Notes: a model not told the origin generated them from the letters alone. DNA of 64,000 bases from Alteriqipengyuania lutimaris (GCF_003363135.1 NZ_QRBB01000001.1:2330501-2394500), one strand, 5' to 3'; positions 27,290-35,815 are shown, counted from the first letter of the stretch. A program made the numbers and translations.

Positions 27290-30277
27290 ATGGCACAGCG
27301 CATGCTCATCGATGCGCGCCACACGGAAGAAACCCGTGTGGCCGTTCTCAAAGGCAACCGGATAGAAGAATTCGACTTCGAGTCGGCCGAACACAAGCAG
27401 ATCAAGGGCAATATCTACCTGGCGAAAGTGACGCGGGTCGAACCTTCGCTTCAGGCGGCCTTCGTCGATTTCGGTGGCAACCGCCACGGCTTCCTCGCCT
27501 TCAGCGAGATCCATCCGGATTATTACCAGATCCCGAAGGAAGACCGCGACGCACTGCTCGCCGAAGAGGCGGAAGCCGCCGAAGAGGAAGAGCGGCTTCG
27601 TGACGAGGAAGAAGATGCCGGGCACATGCCGGGCGAAGAATACGACGCGGAAGACGACGAAAGTTCCGAAGCGCTGGCCGAAGACCTCGCCGAAGACGGG
27701 CTCGAGGAAATCGACACGTCGGACAAGGACAAGGTCTCCACGATCGAGGAAGGCCAGCTTTCCTCGGACGACGACGACGATTCCGACGACGATGATTCCG
27801 ATGAAGAATCCTCGGGCAACAACGGCAACCGCCGCGGTCGCGGGGGCCGTCGCGGTCGCGGTGGCCCGCGCCGCCAGGGTTCGGGCAAGGGTGGCAATTC
27901 GAGCCGCGCCAAGCAGGTCGACGAGGCACGCGCCCGTCGCCAGGCACTGCGTCGCCGGTACAAGATCCAGGACGTCATCCAGCGCCGCCAGGTGCTGCTG
28001 GTGCAGGTCGTCAAGGAAGAGCGCGGCAACAAGGGCGCGGCGCTGACCACCTATCTCAGCCTCGCCGGGCGCTACACGGTGCTAATGCCCAACAGCAGCC
28101 ACGGCGGCGGCATTTCGCGCAAGATTTCCAGCGCGAGCGACCGCAAGCGGCTCAAGCAGATCGTCGGCGACCTCAACCTGCCCCGCACCATGGGCCTCAT
28201 CGTGCGTACCGCGGGCCTCAGCCGCACCAAGACCGAGATCAAGCGCGACTTCGATTACCTCGCGCGACTGTGGGACGAGATCCGCGAGCGCACGCTCGGC
28301 TCCAGCGCGCCATCTTTGATCCACTCGGACAGCGACCTGATCAAGCGCGCGATCCGCGACATCTATAATCGCGAGATCGAGGAGGTCGTGGTCGAAGGCG
28401 AAGCGGGCTACAAATCCGCCAAGTCCTTCATGAAACTGCTGATGCCCAGCCACGCGCGGCGGGTGAAACCCTATTCCGATCCGGTGCCGCTGTTCCAGCG
28501 CTACGGCGCCGAAGACCAGCTGCGCGCGATGTACGAGCCGGTCGTCCAGCTCAAATCGGGCGGCTACCTTGTGATCAACCCGACCGAGGCGCTGGTGTCG
28601 ATCGACATCAACTCAGGGAGGTCGACGAAGGAGCACGGGATCGAGCAGACGGCGGTCGCCACGAACCTCGAAGCGGCGAAGGAAATCGCCCGCCAGCTGC
28701 GGCTGCGCGACATGGCGGGCCTCGTCGTGATCGACTTCATCGACATGGAGTACAACAACAACGTCCGGAAGGTGGAGCGTGCGATGAAGGACGCGCTCAA
28801 GAACGACCGGGCTCGCATCCAGGTCGGCCGCATTTCCGGCTTCGGCCTGATGGAAATGAGCCGCCAGCGCCTCCGCACCGGCGTGCTCGAAGCCACGACC
28901 CGCGAGTGCCCGCATTGCGACGGCACCGGCCTCGTGCGCACCGCGTCGAGCGCGGGGCTTTCCGCGCTGCGCCTGATCGAGGACGAGGCAGCCAAGGGCA
29001 AGGGCACGATCATCACCCTGTCGGCCAGCACCGAAGCGGCGGTTTACCTGCTGAATTCCAAGCGCGCCGACCTGGTCGAGATCGAAGAACGCTACGGCGT
29101 CAAGGTCGAGATAGTGCCTGAGGGCGAGGACGAAGGCGCGAAGATGAGCGTCTCCAGCTCCGGCCCGAAACCCGCCGAAGCGCCCAAGTTCGAACCGATC
29201 GTGATCGAGGACGACGCCGAAATCGATAGCGACGACAGCGACGACGAGGATGACGACGGCGACGAGCGCGAGGAACGCGGCAACCGTGGTCGCGGCGGCA
29301 ACTCGGGCGACGACAATGACGATGACGGCCGCCCGAAGAAGAAGCGCAGGCGCCGGCGTGGCGGTCGCGGTCGCAACAAGAACCGCGACAATGCGGGCGA
29401 TGACGACAACAACGACCACAGCGACGACCAGAACGATGGCGACGCATCGAACAACCAGGATCGCTCGGACGAGAAATCGGGCGACGACGGCGACGATGAA
29501 AAGCCGCGCAAGCGCCGCAGCCGCGGGGGTCGCGGTCGTCGCAAGAAGCAGGACGACAACACTGCGAACGAAGGCCAGGAAGGCGTGTCCGAGCATGTCG
29601 TAGACGACATGGCCGTGGTCGCCGGGCCCGACGATGCACCCGCGACAGCGGATGCCGCCACGGCCGAGGACGAAGCGCCCAAGGACAAGCCGAAGCGCCG
29701 TTCGCGTGCGAAGAAGGCCGATGCTCCGGCCGATCAGACTGGCAGCGATCAGACTGGGAGCGATCAGGCCGACAACGCCGGAGGCGAGGAGAAGCCCGCG
29801 CCCAAGAAGCGTCGCAGCCGCGCCAAGAAGGCGGATGATGCCGGTGGCGAAGCGACGGCCGAGCAGACGAGCGACGACCCGGCCGGCGACAAGCCCAAGC
29901 CGCGCCGGCGCACGACCAAGAAGGCCGAGGATGCCGAGGCTGCGGGGGGTGAGGACGCAGCGCCTGCCAAGCCGCGCGCACCGCGCAAGTCCACGGCAAA
30001 AGCGACCGCCAAGTCGTCGAGCAAGCCTGCTGCCAAGGCCGAAACGAAAGAGCAGCTGACCGACGACATCGCCGTTGTTGCAGGCCCCGAAAGCACCCCT
30101 GCCGATCCGCAGGAAGCCTCGGACAAGCAGGCCTCGGCGCAGAAAAGTGCGGACACGAGCGAGGCACCGTCCCCCGCCAATGATGCCCCCCCTGCGGATA
30201 CGTCCACGGATGGCGGCGAGGATCGCGACAGCGACGGCAAGCCGCGCCGTGGCTGGTGGCAGCGTACGTTCGGATAA
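27290..30277 (+). CDS. rne: Ribonuclease E
   Basis: Endoribonuclease that starts mRNA decay and processes rRNA, scaffold of the degradosome. The 995-residue protein begins MAQRMLIDARHTEETRVAVL with GGAG nine bases upstream. The S1 domain starts at about residue 35 and is split by a ~110-residue acidic then RG-rich insert (residues ~85-195) before YKIQDVIQRRQVLLVQVVKEE. Catalytic aspartates lie in ALVSIDINSGR and GLVVIDFIDM; the Zn-link is CPHCDGTG. The C-terminal ~350 residues are disordered, alternating acidic DDD blocks and RRRR blocks, with a repeated DD(M/I)AVVAGP motif near residues 773 and 925. Confidence 0.96.
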   Translation: MAQRMLIDARHTEETRVAVLKGNRIEEFDFESAEHKQIKGNIYLAKVTRVEPSLQAAFVDFGGNRHGFLAFSEIHPDYYQIPKEDRDALLAEEAEAAEEEERLRDEEEDAGHMPGEEYDAEDDESSEALAEDLAEDGLEEIDTSDKDKVSTIEEGQLSSDDDDDSDDDDSDEESSGNNGNRRGRGGRRGRGGPRRQGSGKGGNSSRAKQVDEARARRQALRRRYKIQDVIQRRQVLLVQVVKEERGNKGAALTTYLSLAGRYTVLMPNSSHGGGISRKISSASDRKRLKQIVGDLNLPRTMGLIVRTAGLSRTKTEIKRDFDYLARLWDEIRERTLGSSAPSLIHSDSDLIKRAIRDIYNREIEEVVVEGEAGYKSAKSFMKLLMPSHARRVKPYSDPVPLFQRYGAEDQLRAMYEPVVQLKSGGYLVINPTEALVSIDINSGRSTKEHGIEQTAVATNLEAAKEIARQLRLRDMAGLVVIDFIDMEYNNNVRKVERAMKDALKNDRARIQVGRISGFGLMEMSRQRLRTGVLEATTRECPHCDGTGLVRTASSAGLSALRLIEDEAAKGKGTIITLSASTEAAVYLLNSKRADLVEIEERYGVKVEIVPEGEDEGAKMSVSSSGPKPAEAPKFEPIVIEDDAEIDSDDSDDEDDDGDEREERGNRGRGGNSGDDNDDDGRPKKKRRRRRGGRGRNKNRDNAGDDDNNDHSDDQNDGDASNNQDRSDEKSGDDGDDEKPRKRRSRGGRGRRKKQDDNTANEGQEGVSEHVVDDMAVVAGPDDAPATADAATAEDEAPKDKPKRRSRAKKADAPADQTGSDQTGSDQADNAGGEEKPAPKKRRSRAKKADDAGGEATAEQTSDDPAGDKPKPRRRTTKKAEDAEAAGGEDAAPAKPRAPRKSTAKATAKSSSKPAAKAETKEQLTDDIAVVAGPESTPADPQEASDKQASAQKSADTSEAPSPANDAPPADTSTDGGEDRDSDGKPRRGWWQRTFG

Positions 30278-30303
30278 CGAACCGCGCGTGACCCGAGAGA
30301 AAC

Positions 30304-30333
30304 TGCGGGGTGGCACCAGGGTGCCGCCCCGCA
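30304..30333 (+). terminator. Strong hairpin after rne
   Basis: TGCGGGGTGGCAC and GTGCCGCCCCGCA pair over 13 bp with one G-T pair and a CAGG loop. It lies 27 bases after the rne stop and 40 bases before the dehalogenase start. There is no following T-run, so it may stop RNA decay or attenuate read-through rather than act as a classic terminator. Confidence 0.5.
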
Positions 30334-30372
30334 CCACTCCGGACGACAGGCACGAGTAAGGAAGCGCACGCC

Positions 30373-31269
30373 ATGGCCCTGGTCCACCGCACACCCGACC
30401 ATCGCTTCTCGAACCTGCCAGACTACCCCTTCAGGCCGCACTACTACACGACGCGCGAGGGCCTGCGGATCCACTACGTCGACGAAGGCCCGATCGACGC
30501 GACGCCGGTGCTGATGATGCATGGCGAGCCGAGCTGGAGCTATCTCTATCGGCACATGATCGGGCCCGTCGTGGAGGCTGGCTACCGCGTGCTCGCGCCC
30601 GACCTCGTCGGCTTCGGCAAGTCCGACAAGCTCACCAAAAAAAGCGAATATTCCTACGCCCTCCACGTCGCATGGATGCGCGACTGGCTCACCGCGCAGC
30701 GGCTCGAAAACATCGTGCTCGTCTGCCAGGACTGGGGGTCGCTGGTCGGTCTTCGGCTGGTGGCTGACCTGCCTGAAAAATTCGCCGCCGTGGTCCTTTC
30801 GAACGGGGGTCTGCCGGCGGGCGAAACGCCTCCCCCTGCCTTCGACAAGTGGCGCAGGTTCTCGCGCTACAGCCCGGTCTTTCCCATAGGCAGGATCGTC
30901 CAGCGGGCCACCATGCGCGAGCTGAGCAAGGCAGAGGTCGCGGCCTACGACGCACCCTTCCCCACCCGCGCGAGCAAGGCGGGCGCGCGCATCTTTCCGT
31001 CGCTCGTGCCGCTGGGCGACAATGAGGCGGTGCCCGATCAGGAGCGGGCGTGGAAGAAGCTGGCGACCTTCGACAAGCCCTTCACCTGCGCCTTTTCGGA
31101 CAAGGACCCGATCACGCGTGGCGGCGATGCGAAGTTCAGGCAAGAGGTTCCGGGGGCGAGGGACAACCCGCTGCACCGCACGCTGACGGGCCACCACTTC
31201 ATCCAGGAAGACGACTCGGAAGAATTCGTGGCGGCGATCCTCGATACGGCCAGGCGCGCAGGGGTTTAG
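30373..31269 (+). CDS. dhmA: Haloalkane dehalogenase, subfamily I
   Basis: Hydrolyses carbon-halogen bonds of haloalkanes by an alkyl-enzyme intermediate in the cytoplasm. In the 298-residue alpha/beta hydrolase, MMHGEPSWSYLYRHM gives the oxyanion and first halide site. The nucleophile is Asp120 in CQDWGS with halide-binding Trp121 next to it. A likely acid is the Asp pair in FSDKDPITRGGD, and the catalytic histidine lies in TGHHFIQED (His275). Trp160 is a candidate second halide residue. The long N-terminal RTPDHRFSNLPDYPF is typical of the DhlA/DhmA branch. True substrates are unknown, and no other haloalkane-degradation gene adjoins it. Confidence 0.88.
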   Translation: MALVHRTPDHRFSNLPDYPFRPHYYTTREGLRIHYVDEGPIDATPVLMMHGEPSWSYLYRHMIGPVVEAGYRVLAPDLVGFGKSDKLTKKSEYSYALHVAWMRDWLTAQRLENIVLVCQDWGSLVGLRLVADLPEKFAAVVLSNGGLPAGETPPPAFDKWRRFSRYSPVFPIGRIVQRATMRELSKAEVAAYDAPFPTRASKAGARIFPSLVPLGDNEAVPDQERAWKKLATFDKPFTCAFSDKDPITRGGDAKFRQEVPGARDNPLHRTLTGHHFIQEDDSEEFVAAILDTARRAGV

Positions 31270-31295
31270 GACGGGGCAACACCTGAAGAACCGAT

Positions 31296-31317
31296 CGCCG
31301 TGAGCTTGTCGAGGCCC
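31296..31317. repeat. Diverged copy of the nuoJ-nuoK repeat
   Basis: The plus strand reads CGCCGTGAGCTTGTCGAGG, sharing TGAGCTTGTCGA with the repeat at 1881-1907 in the 106-base gap between two convergent genes. Its outer arms are degenerate. Confidence 0.5.
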
Positions 31318-31375
31318 ACTAGCGCATTGGCTTGACGAAAAGCCCGCTCATCCTGCGGCTTTCGTGCACCCGTCT

Positions 31376-32110
31376 CTAGAAGCGCACCCGCTTGCCCGCC
31401 CAGTCGAACATGTATCCGCTATCGTCCGGCGTCAACCCGTCGAGCACGTCCAGCAGGTTGCTCGCCGCCTCGGCGGGCGCCGTCAGCTGCCCCTCGGGCA
31501 AATTGGCCTGAAACGGCTCGGACAGCGGCGTATTGACCGTACCCGGATGCAACGCGACGCACACCGCCTCCTGATGCGTGCGGCCAAGCTCGATCGCGAA
31601 ATTGCGCACCAGCATGTTGAGCGCGGCCTTGCTCGCCCGGTAGGAATGCCATCCGCCGATCCCGTTGTCGCCGATCGACCCGACCCGCGCGGAAAGCGCG
31701 GCGAACACGGCGCGCCGGTCGCGCGGAAGGAGGGGCAGGAAATGCTTGGCTACCAGCGCGGGGCCGATGGTGTTGAGGTGGAAGACGCGCGCCATCGCTT
31801 CGGCGTCGATCTGCCTGTAGCTGCGCTCCGGCCCGTTACCGTCCGGCAGGGTGAGGACCCCGCTCGCGACAATCACGCAGTCCAGCGGTTGTGCGCCCGC
31901 CGCCTGCGCGGCCGCCGCGATACTGCCTTCCTTGTCGAGATCGAAACGCACCCATTGCGCCCCTGTCGGCAGCCGTTCGGGCCGCGTGCGCGATGCCGCG
32001 AACACGGTCTTCGCACCGCGTTCCATCAGCCCTTCGACCAGTGCCGATCCGATGCCGCCGCTCGCGCCGACGATCATTGCTCGATCGATTGCCTGTCCTA
32101 CCACCGCCAT
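31376..32110 (-). CDS. Short-chain dehydrogenase/reductase
   Basis: NAD(P)-dependent oxidoreductase of the classical SDR fold, 244 residues. The nucleotide-binding loop is GASGGIG (15-21), LNTIGP is the NNAG-like strand, and the catalytic residues are Ser140, Tyr157 and Lys161 in SARVGSIG...YRASKAALN. The sequence resembles the C-factor / cell-cell-signalling SDR group more than fatty-acid FabG. The ATG MAVVGQAIDRAMIVG was chosen because it places the glycine loop near residue 15, as usual. Substrate unknown. It diverges from sdhB. Confidence 0.85.
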   Translation of the reverse strand: MAVVGQAIDRAMIVGASGGIGSALVEGLMERGAKTVFAASRTRPERLPTGAQWVRFDLDKEGSIAAAAQAAGAQPLDCVIVASGVLTLPDGNGPERSYRQIDAEAMARVFHLNTIGPALVAKHFLPLLPRDRRAVFAALSARVGSIGDNGIGGWHSYRASKAALNMLVRNFAIELGRTHQEAVCVALHPGTVNTPLSEPFQANLPEGQLTAPAEAASNLLDVLDGLTPDDSGYMFDWAGKRVRF

Positions 32111-32211
32111 ATGGTCTAAACTCGCATTTTGATGTCTTTGCCTGTCGACCCAGCATCCCGTTGCGTTGCGCCTTCCAACCCGATCAGGGCCCCGGTTCTT
32201 TTCTTCCCCTG

Positions 32212-32232
32212 GACACTGTGTCAGGTGTGTCA
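32212..32232. promoter_or_regulatory. Operator-like repeats upstream of sdhB
   Basis: GACACTGTGTC is a perfect 11-base palindrome, and TGTGTCA-GG-TGTGTCA is a direct repeat overlapping its right half. It lies about 100 bases before the sdhB start, in the divergent gap with the short-chain dehydrogenase. The protein that would bind is unknown. Confidence 0.35.
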
Positions 32233-32330
32233 CGCCAGATCGCACCGCCGGGCCCAAGACAGCCTTTAGTGCCCTTGCACCTTGCGCCGCAGACGCTAGG
32301 TGGAACCCAAGCAGAATTCAGGACTGAACC

Positions 32331-33116
32331 ATGGCCACTTTCACGCTCCCCAAGAACTCCAAGATCCGCGCGAAAGGCGAGACGCATACTGCCGCCGAAG
32401 GCGCAGTCCGGGTCAAGAAGTTCAAGATCTACCGCTACAACCCCGACAGCGGCGAGAACCCGCGCTACGATCGGTTCGAGGTGGATCTGGATGCGTGCGG
32501 GCCAATGGTCCTCGATGCCCTGTTCAAGATCAAGAACGAGATCGACCCGACGCTGACCTTCCGCCGTTCATGCCGCGAAGGCATCTGCGGGTCCTGCGCG
32601 ATGAACATCAACGGGTCCAACGCGCTCGCCTGCACCACCGCGATCGACGATCTGGGCGGCGAAATCCGCATCACCCCGCTTCCGCACATGGAGGTGGTGA
32701 AGGACCTCGTCCCCGATTTCACGCATTTCTACGCGCAATACGCATCGATCCGCCCTTGGCTGCAGACCGTCACCCCGACGCCGAGCGGCAAGGAACGCCT
32801 GCAGAGCCCGGAAGAGCGCGAGAACCTCGACGGCCTGTATGAGTGCATCCTGTGCGCCTGCTGCTCGACCGCGTGCCCGAGCTACTGGTGGAATTCCGAC
32901 AAATTCCTCGGCCCGGCGATCCTGCTGCAGGCCTATCGCTGGCTGGCGGACAGTCGCGACGAGATGACCGGTGAACGGCTCGACCAGCTGGAAGACCCGT
33001 ACCGCCTCTATCGCTGCCACACGATCATGAACTGCGCGAACGTGTGCCCCAAGGGCCTCAGCCCGGCGAAGGCGATCGCCGAAACCAAGAAGATGATGGC
33101 CGAACGCGCAATCTGA
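32331..33116 (+). CDS. sdhB: Succinate dehydrogenase iron-sulfur subunit
   Basis: Carries electrons from FAD in SdhA to quinone in complex II. The 261-residue protein has the 2Fe-2S ligands [10 protein letters not shown]...C (Cys81, 86, 89, 101), then [12 protein letters not shown] (Cys173, 176, 179, 183) and Cys230, 236, 240 for the 4Fe-4S and 3Fe-4S clusters. sdhA, sdhC and sdhD are not next to it: upstream is a divergent gene and downstream are a thioesterase and zapE. So sdhB is separated from the rest of its complex. Confidence 0.97.
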   Translation: MATFTLPKNSKIRAKGETHTAAEGAVRVKKFKIYRYNPDSGENPRYDRFEVDLDACGPMVLDALFKIKNEIDPTLTFRRSCREGICGSCAMNINGSNALACTTAIDDLGGEIRITPLPHMEVVKDLVPDFTHFYAQYASIRPWLQTVTPTPSGKERLQSPEERENLDGLYECILCACCSTACPSYWWNSDKFLGPAILLQAYRWLADSRDEMTGERLDQLEDPYRLYRCHTIMNCANVCPKGLSPAKAIAETKKMMAERAI

Positions 33117-33584
33117 ATGAAAACGATTTTTGCGCCGGTCGACTACCGCCCGATCCCGGGCGAGGACGGCTGGTTCACCTGGAACCTCAAGGACGAGACG
33201 CGCTATAACGGCGCGGTGCTCGGCCCGCTCAAGGTCCGCCACGAGGCCGACGGGGACCGCCCGCGCACCCGGCTGCGGATGATCCCGCAGCATATGCACA
33301 CCAACATCCAGGACATCGTCCATGGCGCGGTGACGCTTGGCCTGATCGACATCGCGCTGTTCGCAGGCGCCCAGACGCTGGGCAAGGGGCACGACGGCCC
33401 GATGGTGACGGTCGAGCTCTCCACGCAATTCGTGGGGGCCGGCGATCCGACCCGGCCGCTCGACGCGGTGAGCGAGCTGGTGCGCGAGACCGGCAAGCTC
33501 GCCTTCGTGCGCGGCGAGGTGGTGCAGGACGACGATATCGTCGCCGCCTATTCGGGCATCCTGCGCAAACTTTCCCGCCGATAA
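33117..33584 (+). CDS. PaaI-type hotdog-fold thioesterase
   Basis: A 155-residue protein of the PaaI/4-hydroxybenzoyl-CoA thioesterase fold, probably hydrolysing an acyl-CoA. The hotdog helix region MHTNIQDIVHGAVTLGLIDIALFAGA contains the H-G-A-x3-G-x2-D motif, and TVELSTQFVGAGDP is the strand pair. It begins at the base after the sdhB stop (TGA ATG), so it is co-translated with it. The N-terminus (MKTIFAPVDYRPIPGEDGWF) is slightly extended. Substrate unknown. Confidence 0.83.
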   Translation: MKTIFAPVDYRPIPGEDGWFTWNLKDETRYNGAVLGPLKVRHEADGDRPRTRLRMIPQHMHTNIQDIVHGAVTLGLIDIALFAGAQTLGKGHDGPMVTVELSTQFVGAGDPTRPLDAVSELVRETGKLAFVRGEVVQDDDIVAAYSGILRKLSRR

Positions 33585-33592
33585 ACCGTTCG

Positions 33593-34708
33593 ATGACCAG
33601 CGTTCTTACCCGATACGAAGAGCTCCTCGCCACGAAGGAGCTGAAGCCCGACGAGGACCAGCGCGCGGCCGTGGCCGAGCTGGAGCGCGTACAGCGCGAG
33701 CTCGAAGCCGGGAGCGCGCGCAAGGGGCTGCTCGGCGGGTTGCTGGGCAAGAAGCCGCAACCCGTGCGCGGCCTCTACATGTGGGGCGGCGTCGGACGCG
33801 GAAAGTCCATGCTGATGGACCTGTTCTTCGAATGCCTCGACATCGGGAAGAAGCGGCGGGTGCATTTTCACGCCTTCATGCTCGAAGTCGACGCGATGAT
33901 CGCCGAGGAGCGCGCTGCGAAGGAGGAAGGTCCCGTCCGCCGCGTCGCCGCGCGGATTGCCGAGGATGTTCGGTGCCTCGCCTTCGACGAGATGGTGGTC
34001 AACAACACCGCCGATGCCGCGATCATGGCACGGCTGTTCACGCCGCTGATCGAGGATCACGGCGTCACCATCGTGACAACGAGCAACCGCCCTCCCCACG
34101 ATCTCTACAAGGACGGGCTCAACCGATCGCTGTTCCTGCCCTTCATCGACCTGATCGAGCGCGAACTCGACACGCTCTCTTTGAACGGGCCGACCGATTA
34201 CCGTCTCGACCGGCTGGGCGGGCTCGAAACCTGGCACACCCCGCTCGGCGACCGCTCGACCGCGCAGGTGCGCGAGGCGTTCTTCCGCCTGACCGACTAC
34301 GAACCCGAAGACGCGGCGCACGTGCCCAGCAGCGAACTCGACCTGGGCGGCGGGCGCACGCTCCATGTGCCCAAGAGTCTGAAGGGCGTCGGCGTGTTCA
34401 GCTTCAAGCGGCTATGCGGAGAAAATCGCGGAGCGTCGGACTATCTGGCGGTCGCGCGCGCCTTTCACACGGTGATCGTCGTCGGCGTCCCCCTGCTCAG
34501 CCCCGAAAACCGCAACGAGGCGATCCGCTTCACCAAGCTGATCGACGCGCTTTACGAGCACAAGGTGAAGCTGTTCGCGACCGCCGCGGCCGAGCCCGAA
34601 GCGCTCTACCCAACCGGCGACGGCAGCTTCGAGTTCGACCGCACCGTCAGCCGCCTGCGCGAAATGCAAAGCGACGAGTACATGGCCAGGGGGCACGGGC
34701 CCGAGTGA
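33593..34708 (+). CDS. zapE: Cell division protein ZapE (AFG1-like ATPase)
   Basis: AFG1-family ATPase that in E. coli acts on the Z ring under low oxygen. The 371-residue protein has Walker A GGVGRGKSM (Lys71), Walker B CLAFDEM (Asp132-Glu133), the sensor stretch VTTSNRPPHDLYKDGLNRSLF and the AFG1 signature RVHFHAFMLEVD. It follows the thioesterase by eight bases and ends the sdhB operon. Confidence 0.93.
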   Translation: MTSVLTRYEELLATKELKPDEDQRAAVAELERVQRELEAGSARKGLLGGLLGKKPQPVRGLYMWGGVGRGKSMLMDLFFECLDIGKKRRVHFHAFMLEVDAMIAEERAAKEEGPVRRVAARIAEDVRCLAFDEMVVNNTADAAIMARLFTPLIEDHGVTIVTTSNRPPHDLYKDGLNRSLFLPFIDLIERELDTLSLNGPTDYRLDRLGGLETWHTPLGDRSTAQVREAFFRLTDYEPEDAAHVPSSELDLGGGRTLHVPKSLKGVGVFSFKRLCGENRGASDYLAVARAFHTVIVVGVPLLSPENRNEAIRFTKLIDALYEHKVKLFATAAAEPEALYPTGDGSFEFDRTVSRLREMQSDEYMARGHGPE

Positions 34709-34716
34709 CGCAGTGG

Positions 34717-34737
34717 ACGGCCTCGCGGCCGTATTTG
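34717..34737 (+). terminator. Possible terminator after zapE
   Basis: ACGGCC, loop TCGC, GGCCGT gives a six-bp stem followed by ATTTG. It begins nine bases after the zapE stop. The T-run is short, so confidence is low. Confidence 0.35.
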
Positions 34738-34808
34738 AACCGGCGGCGCAAGCCACATCGGCTCTCGATCCTGCGGCCGTTCACTCAGTTTGGGGGGTTG
34801 TGCGTCGC

Positions 34809-35735
34809 TCAGGCCACCTCGGCCGGCTGCTGCGCGGCGCGACGCTGCTTCTCGGCCAGGCGGCCCATCAGCTTCAGGTCACGCTCGGTCAGCTTGAGCG
34901 CGGTATCGGCCCAGATTTCGGTAATCTCGGTCAGTTCGAGCAGCGAGAGATCCCAGCTTCGCTTGGTAGCCATGCGCGAGCCAAGCAGGCCGGCGTGCCG
35001 CCGCGAGTTTTTCTCTATAAAGGACTGCACCGCCGCCTCCCCGGCGCCGTCGGGCACGACTTCGTGAATGAGGCCGAGCCCGAGCATTTCATCGGCGCTC
35101 AGGCTCTTGCCCGACGTAATGAGCCGTTCGGCGGCGATGCTGCCGAGCTGGCGGCTGAGAAAGGCGTGCGCCCCCATGCCCGGGAACAGGCCGAACAGAA
35201 TCTCGGGCAAGCCGAAACTCGCGCTCTCTTCAGCGATGATGAAGTCGAAGGACAGCAGCGCCTCGAGCCCGCCGCCCAGCGCGTCCCCCTGCACCAGGCC
35301 GATTGTCACGAGCGGAAGGCCCAGCGTGTTGATGTTTCGGTGAAGGATACGACAGCAACGATGCCCGTATTCGACCAGCGACGCACGGTCGCCAGCAATG
35401 ATGAGTTCGCGGAACAGCGCCAGATCGCCGCCGTAGCAGAAGACGCCCGGCGCGTGGCTGCCCAGGACGAGGAACCGCAGGTCGTCTGGGCCGAAATTCG
35501 CTTCGATCAGGTCCTGCCAGCGTTCGAAATCGAGGAGCATCGAAGGGGTGAAGCTGGGCCGCCCCTTGGGCACCATGTGGGTCCACAAGGACTTCGTGTC
35601 CGCATCATATTCGACCCTCAACTCGCGCAGCCCGAACAGCTCCGGAGAAATCGAGGGGCCGCCCCGGGCGACCATCGCCTCCCCCGACTCGTCGAGGATG
35701 ATGTGCTGCTCGAAATCGGTGCTGACCCGGTTCAT
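34809..35735 (-). CDS. rpfF: RpfF-like crotonase, possible diffusible-signal-factor synthase
   Basis: Crotonase-fold enzyme of 308 residues. RpfF makes DSF-type cis-2-unsaturated fatty acid signals from acyl-ACP by dehydration and thioester cleavage. The diagnostic core QGDALGGGLEALLSFDFIIAEE followed by FGLPEILFGLFPGMGAHAFLSRQ is here. The two catalytic glutamates fall at Glu158 and Glu178, exactly the 20-residue spacing of Glu141 and Glu161 in Xanthomonas RpfF. The start ATG is preceded by GGGGG. No rpfC or rpfG adjoins it. The enzyme could also be a plain enoyl-CoA hydratase/isomerase relative, but the core favours RpfF. Confidence 0.8.
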   Translation of the reverse strand: MNRVSTDFEQHIILDESGEAMVARGGPSISPELFGLRELRVEYDADTKSLWTHMVPKGRPSFTPSMLLDFERWQDLIEANFGPDDLRFLVLGSHAPGVFCYGGDLALFRELIIAGDRASLVEYGHRCCRILHRNINTLGLPLVTIGLVQGDALGGGLEALLSFDFIIAEESASFGLPEILFGLFPGMGAHAFLSRQLGSIAAERLITSGKSLSADEMLGLGLIHEVVPDGAGEAAVQSFIEKNSRRHAGLLGSRMATKRSWDLSLLELTEITEIWADTALKLTERDLKLMGRLAEKQRRAAQQPAEVA

Positions 35736-35786
35736 TGCGACCCCCGCTAGATACCGCGTGACGCAAGTGCCGGTCACGTAAGGGGA

Positions 35787-35815
35787 ATCTAAACATGGCG
35801 TGAACTTCGTATCAA
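35787..35815 (-). promoter_or_regulatory. Candidate sigma-70-like promoter of rpfF-like gene
   Basis: On the minus strand TTGATA is followed after 17 bases by TTAGAT. The surrounding stretch is unusually A+T rich for this genome, and it lies 52-80 bases before the RpfF-like start. A 7-base inverted repeat CCCATTC/GAATGGG at 35833-35861 lies just upstream, next to the amidotransferase stop. Confidence 0.35.

Noticed and set aside
26933-27365. Small open frames (95 and 121 residues) in the amidase-rne gap
   Set aside because: They are arginine-rich, lack ribosome sites and overlap the rne start or its leader. They look like chance.
30278-30372. A classical Rho-independent terminator after rne
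   Set aside because: The hairpin is strong but no T-run follows, so I list it only as a hairpin with moderate confidence.
32111-32330. A clear -35/-10 promoter for sdhB
   Set aside because: Several TTGCG-like hexamers occur but none is properly spaced from a -10-like hexamer, so only the palindrome/direct repeat is reported.
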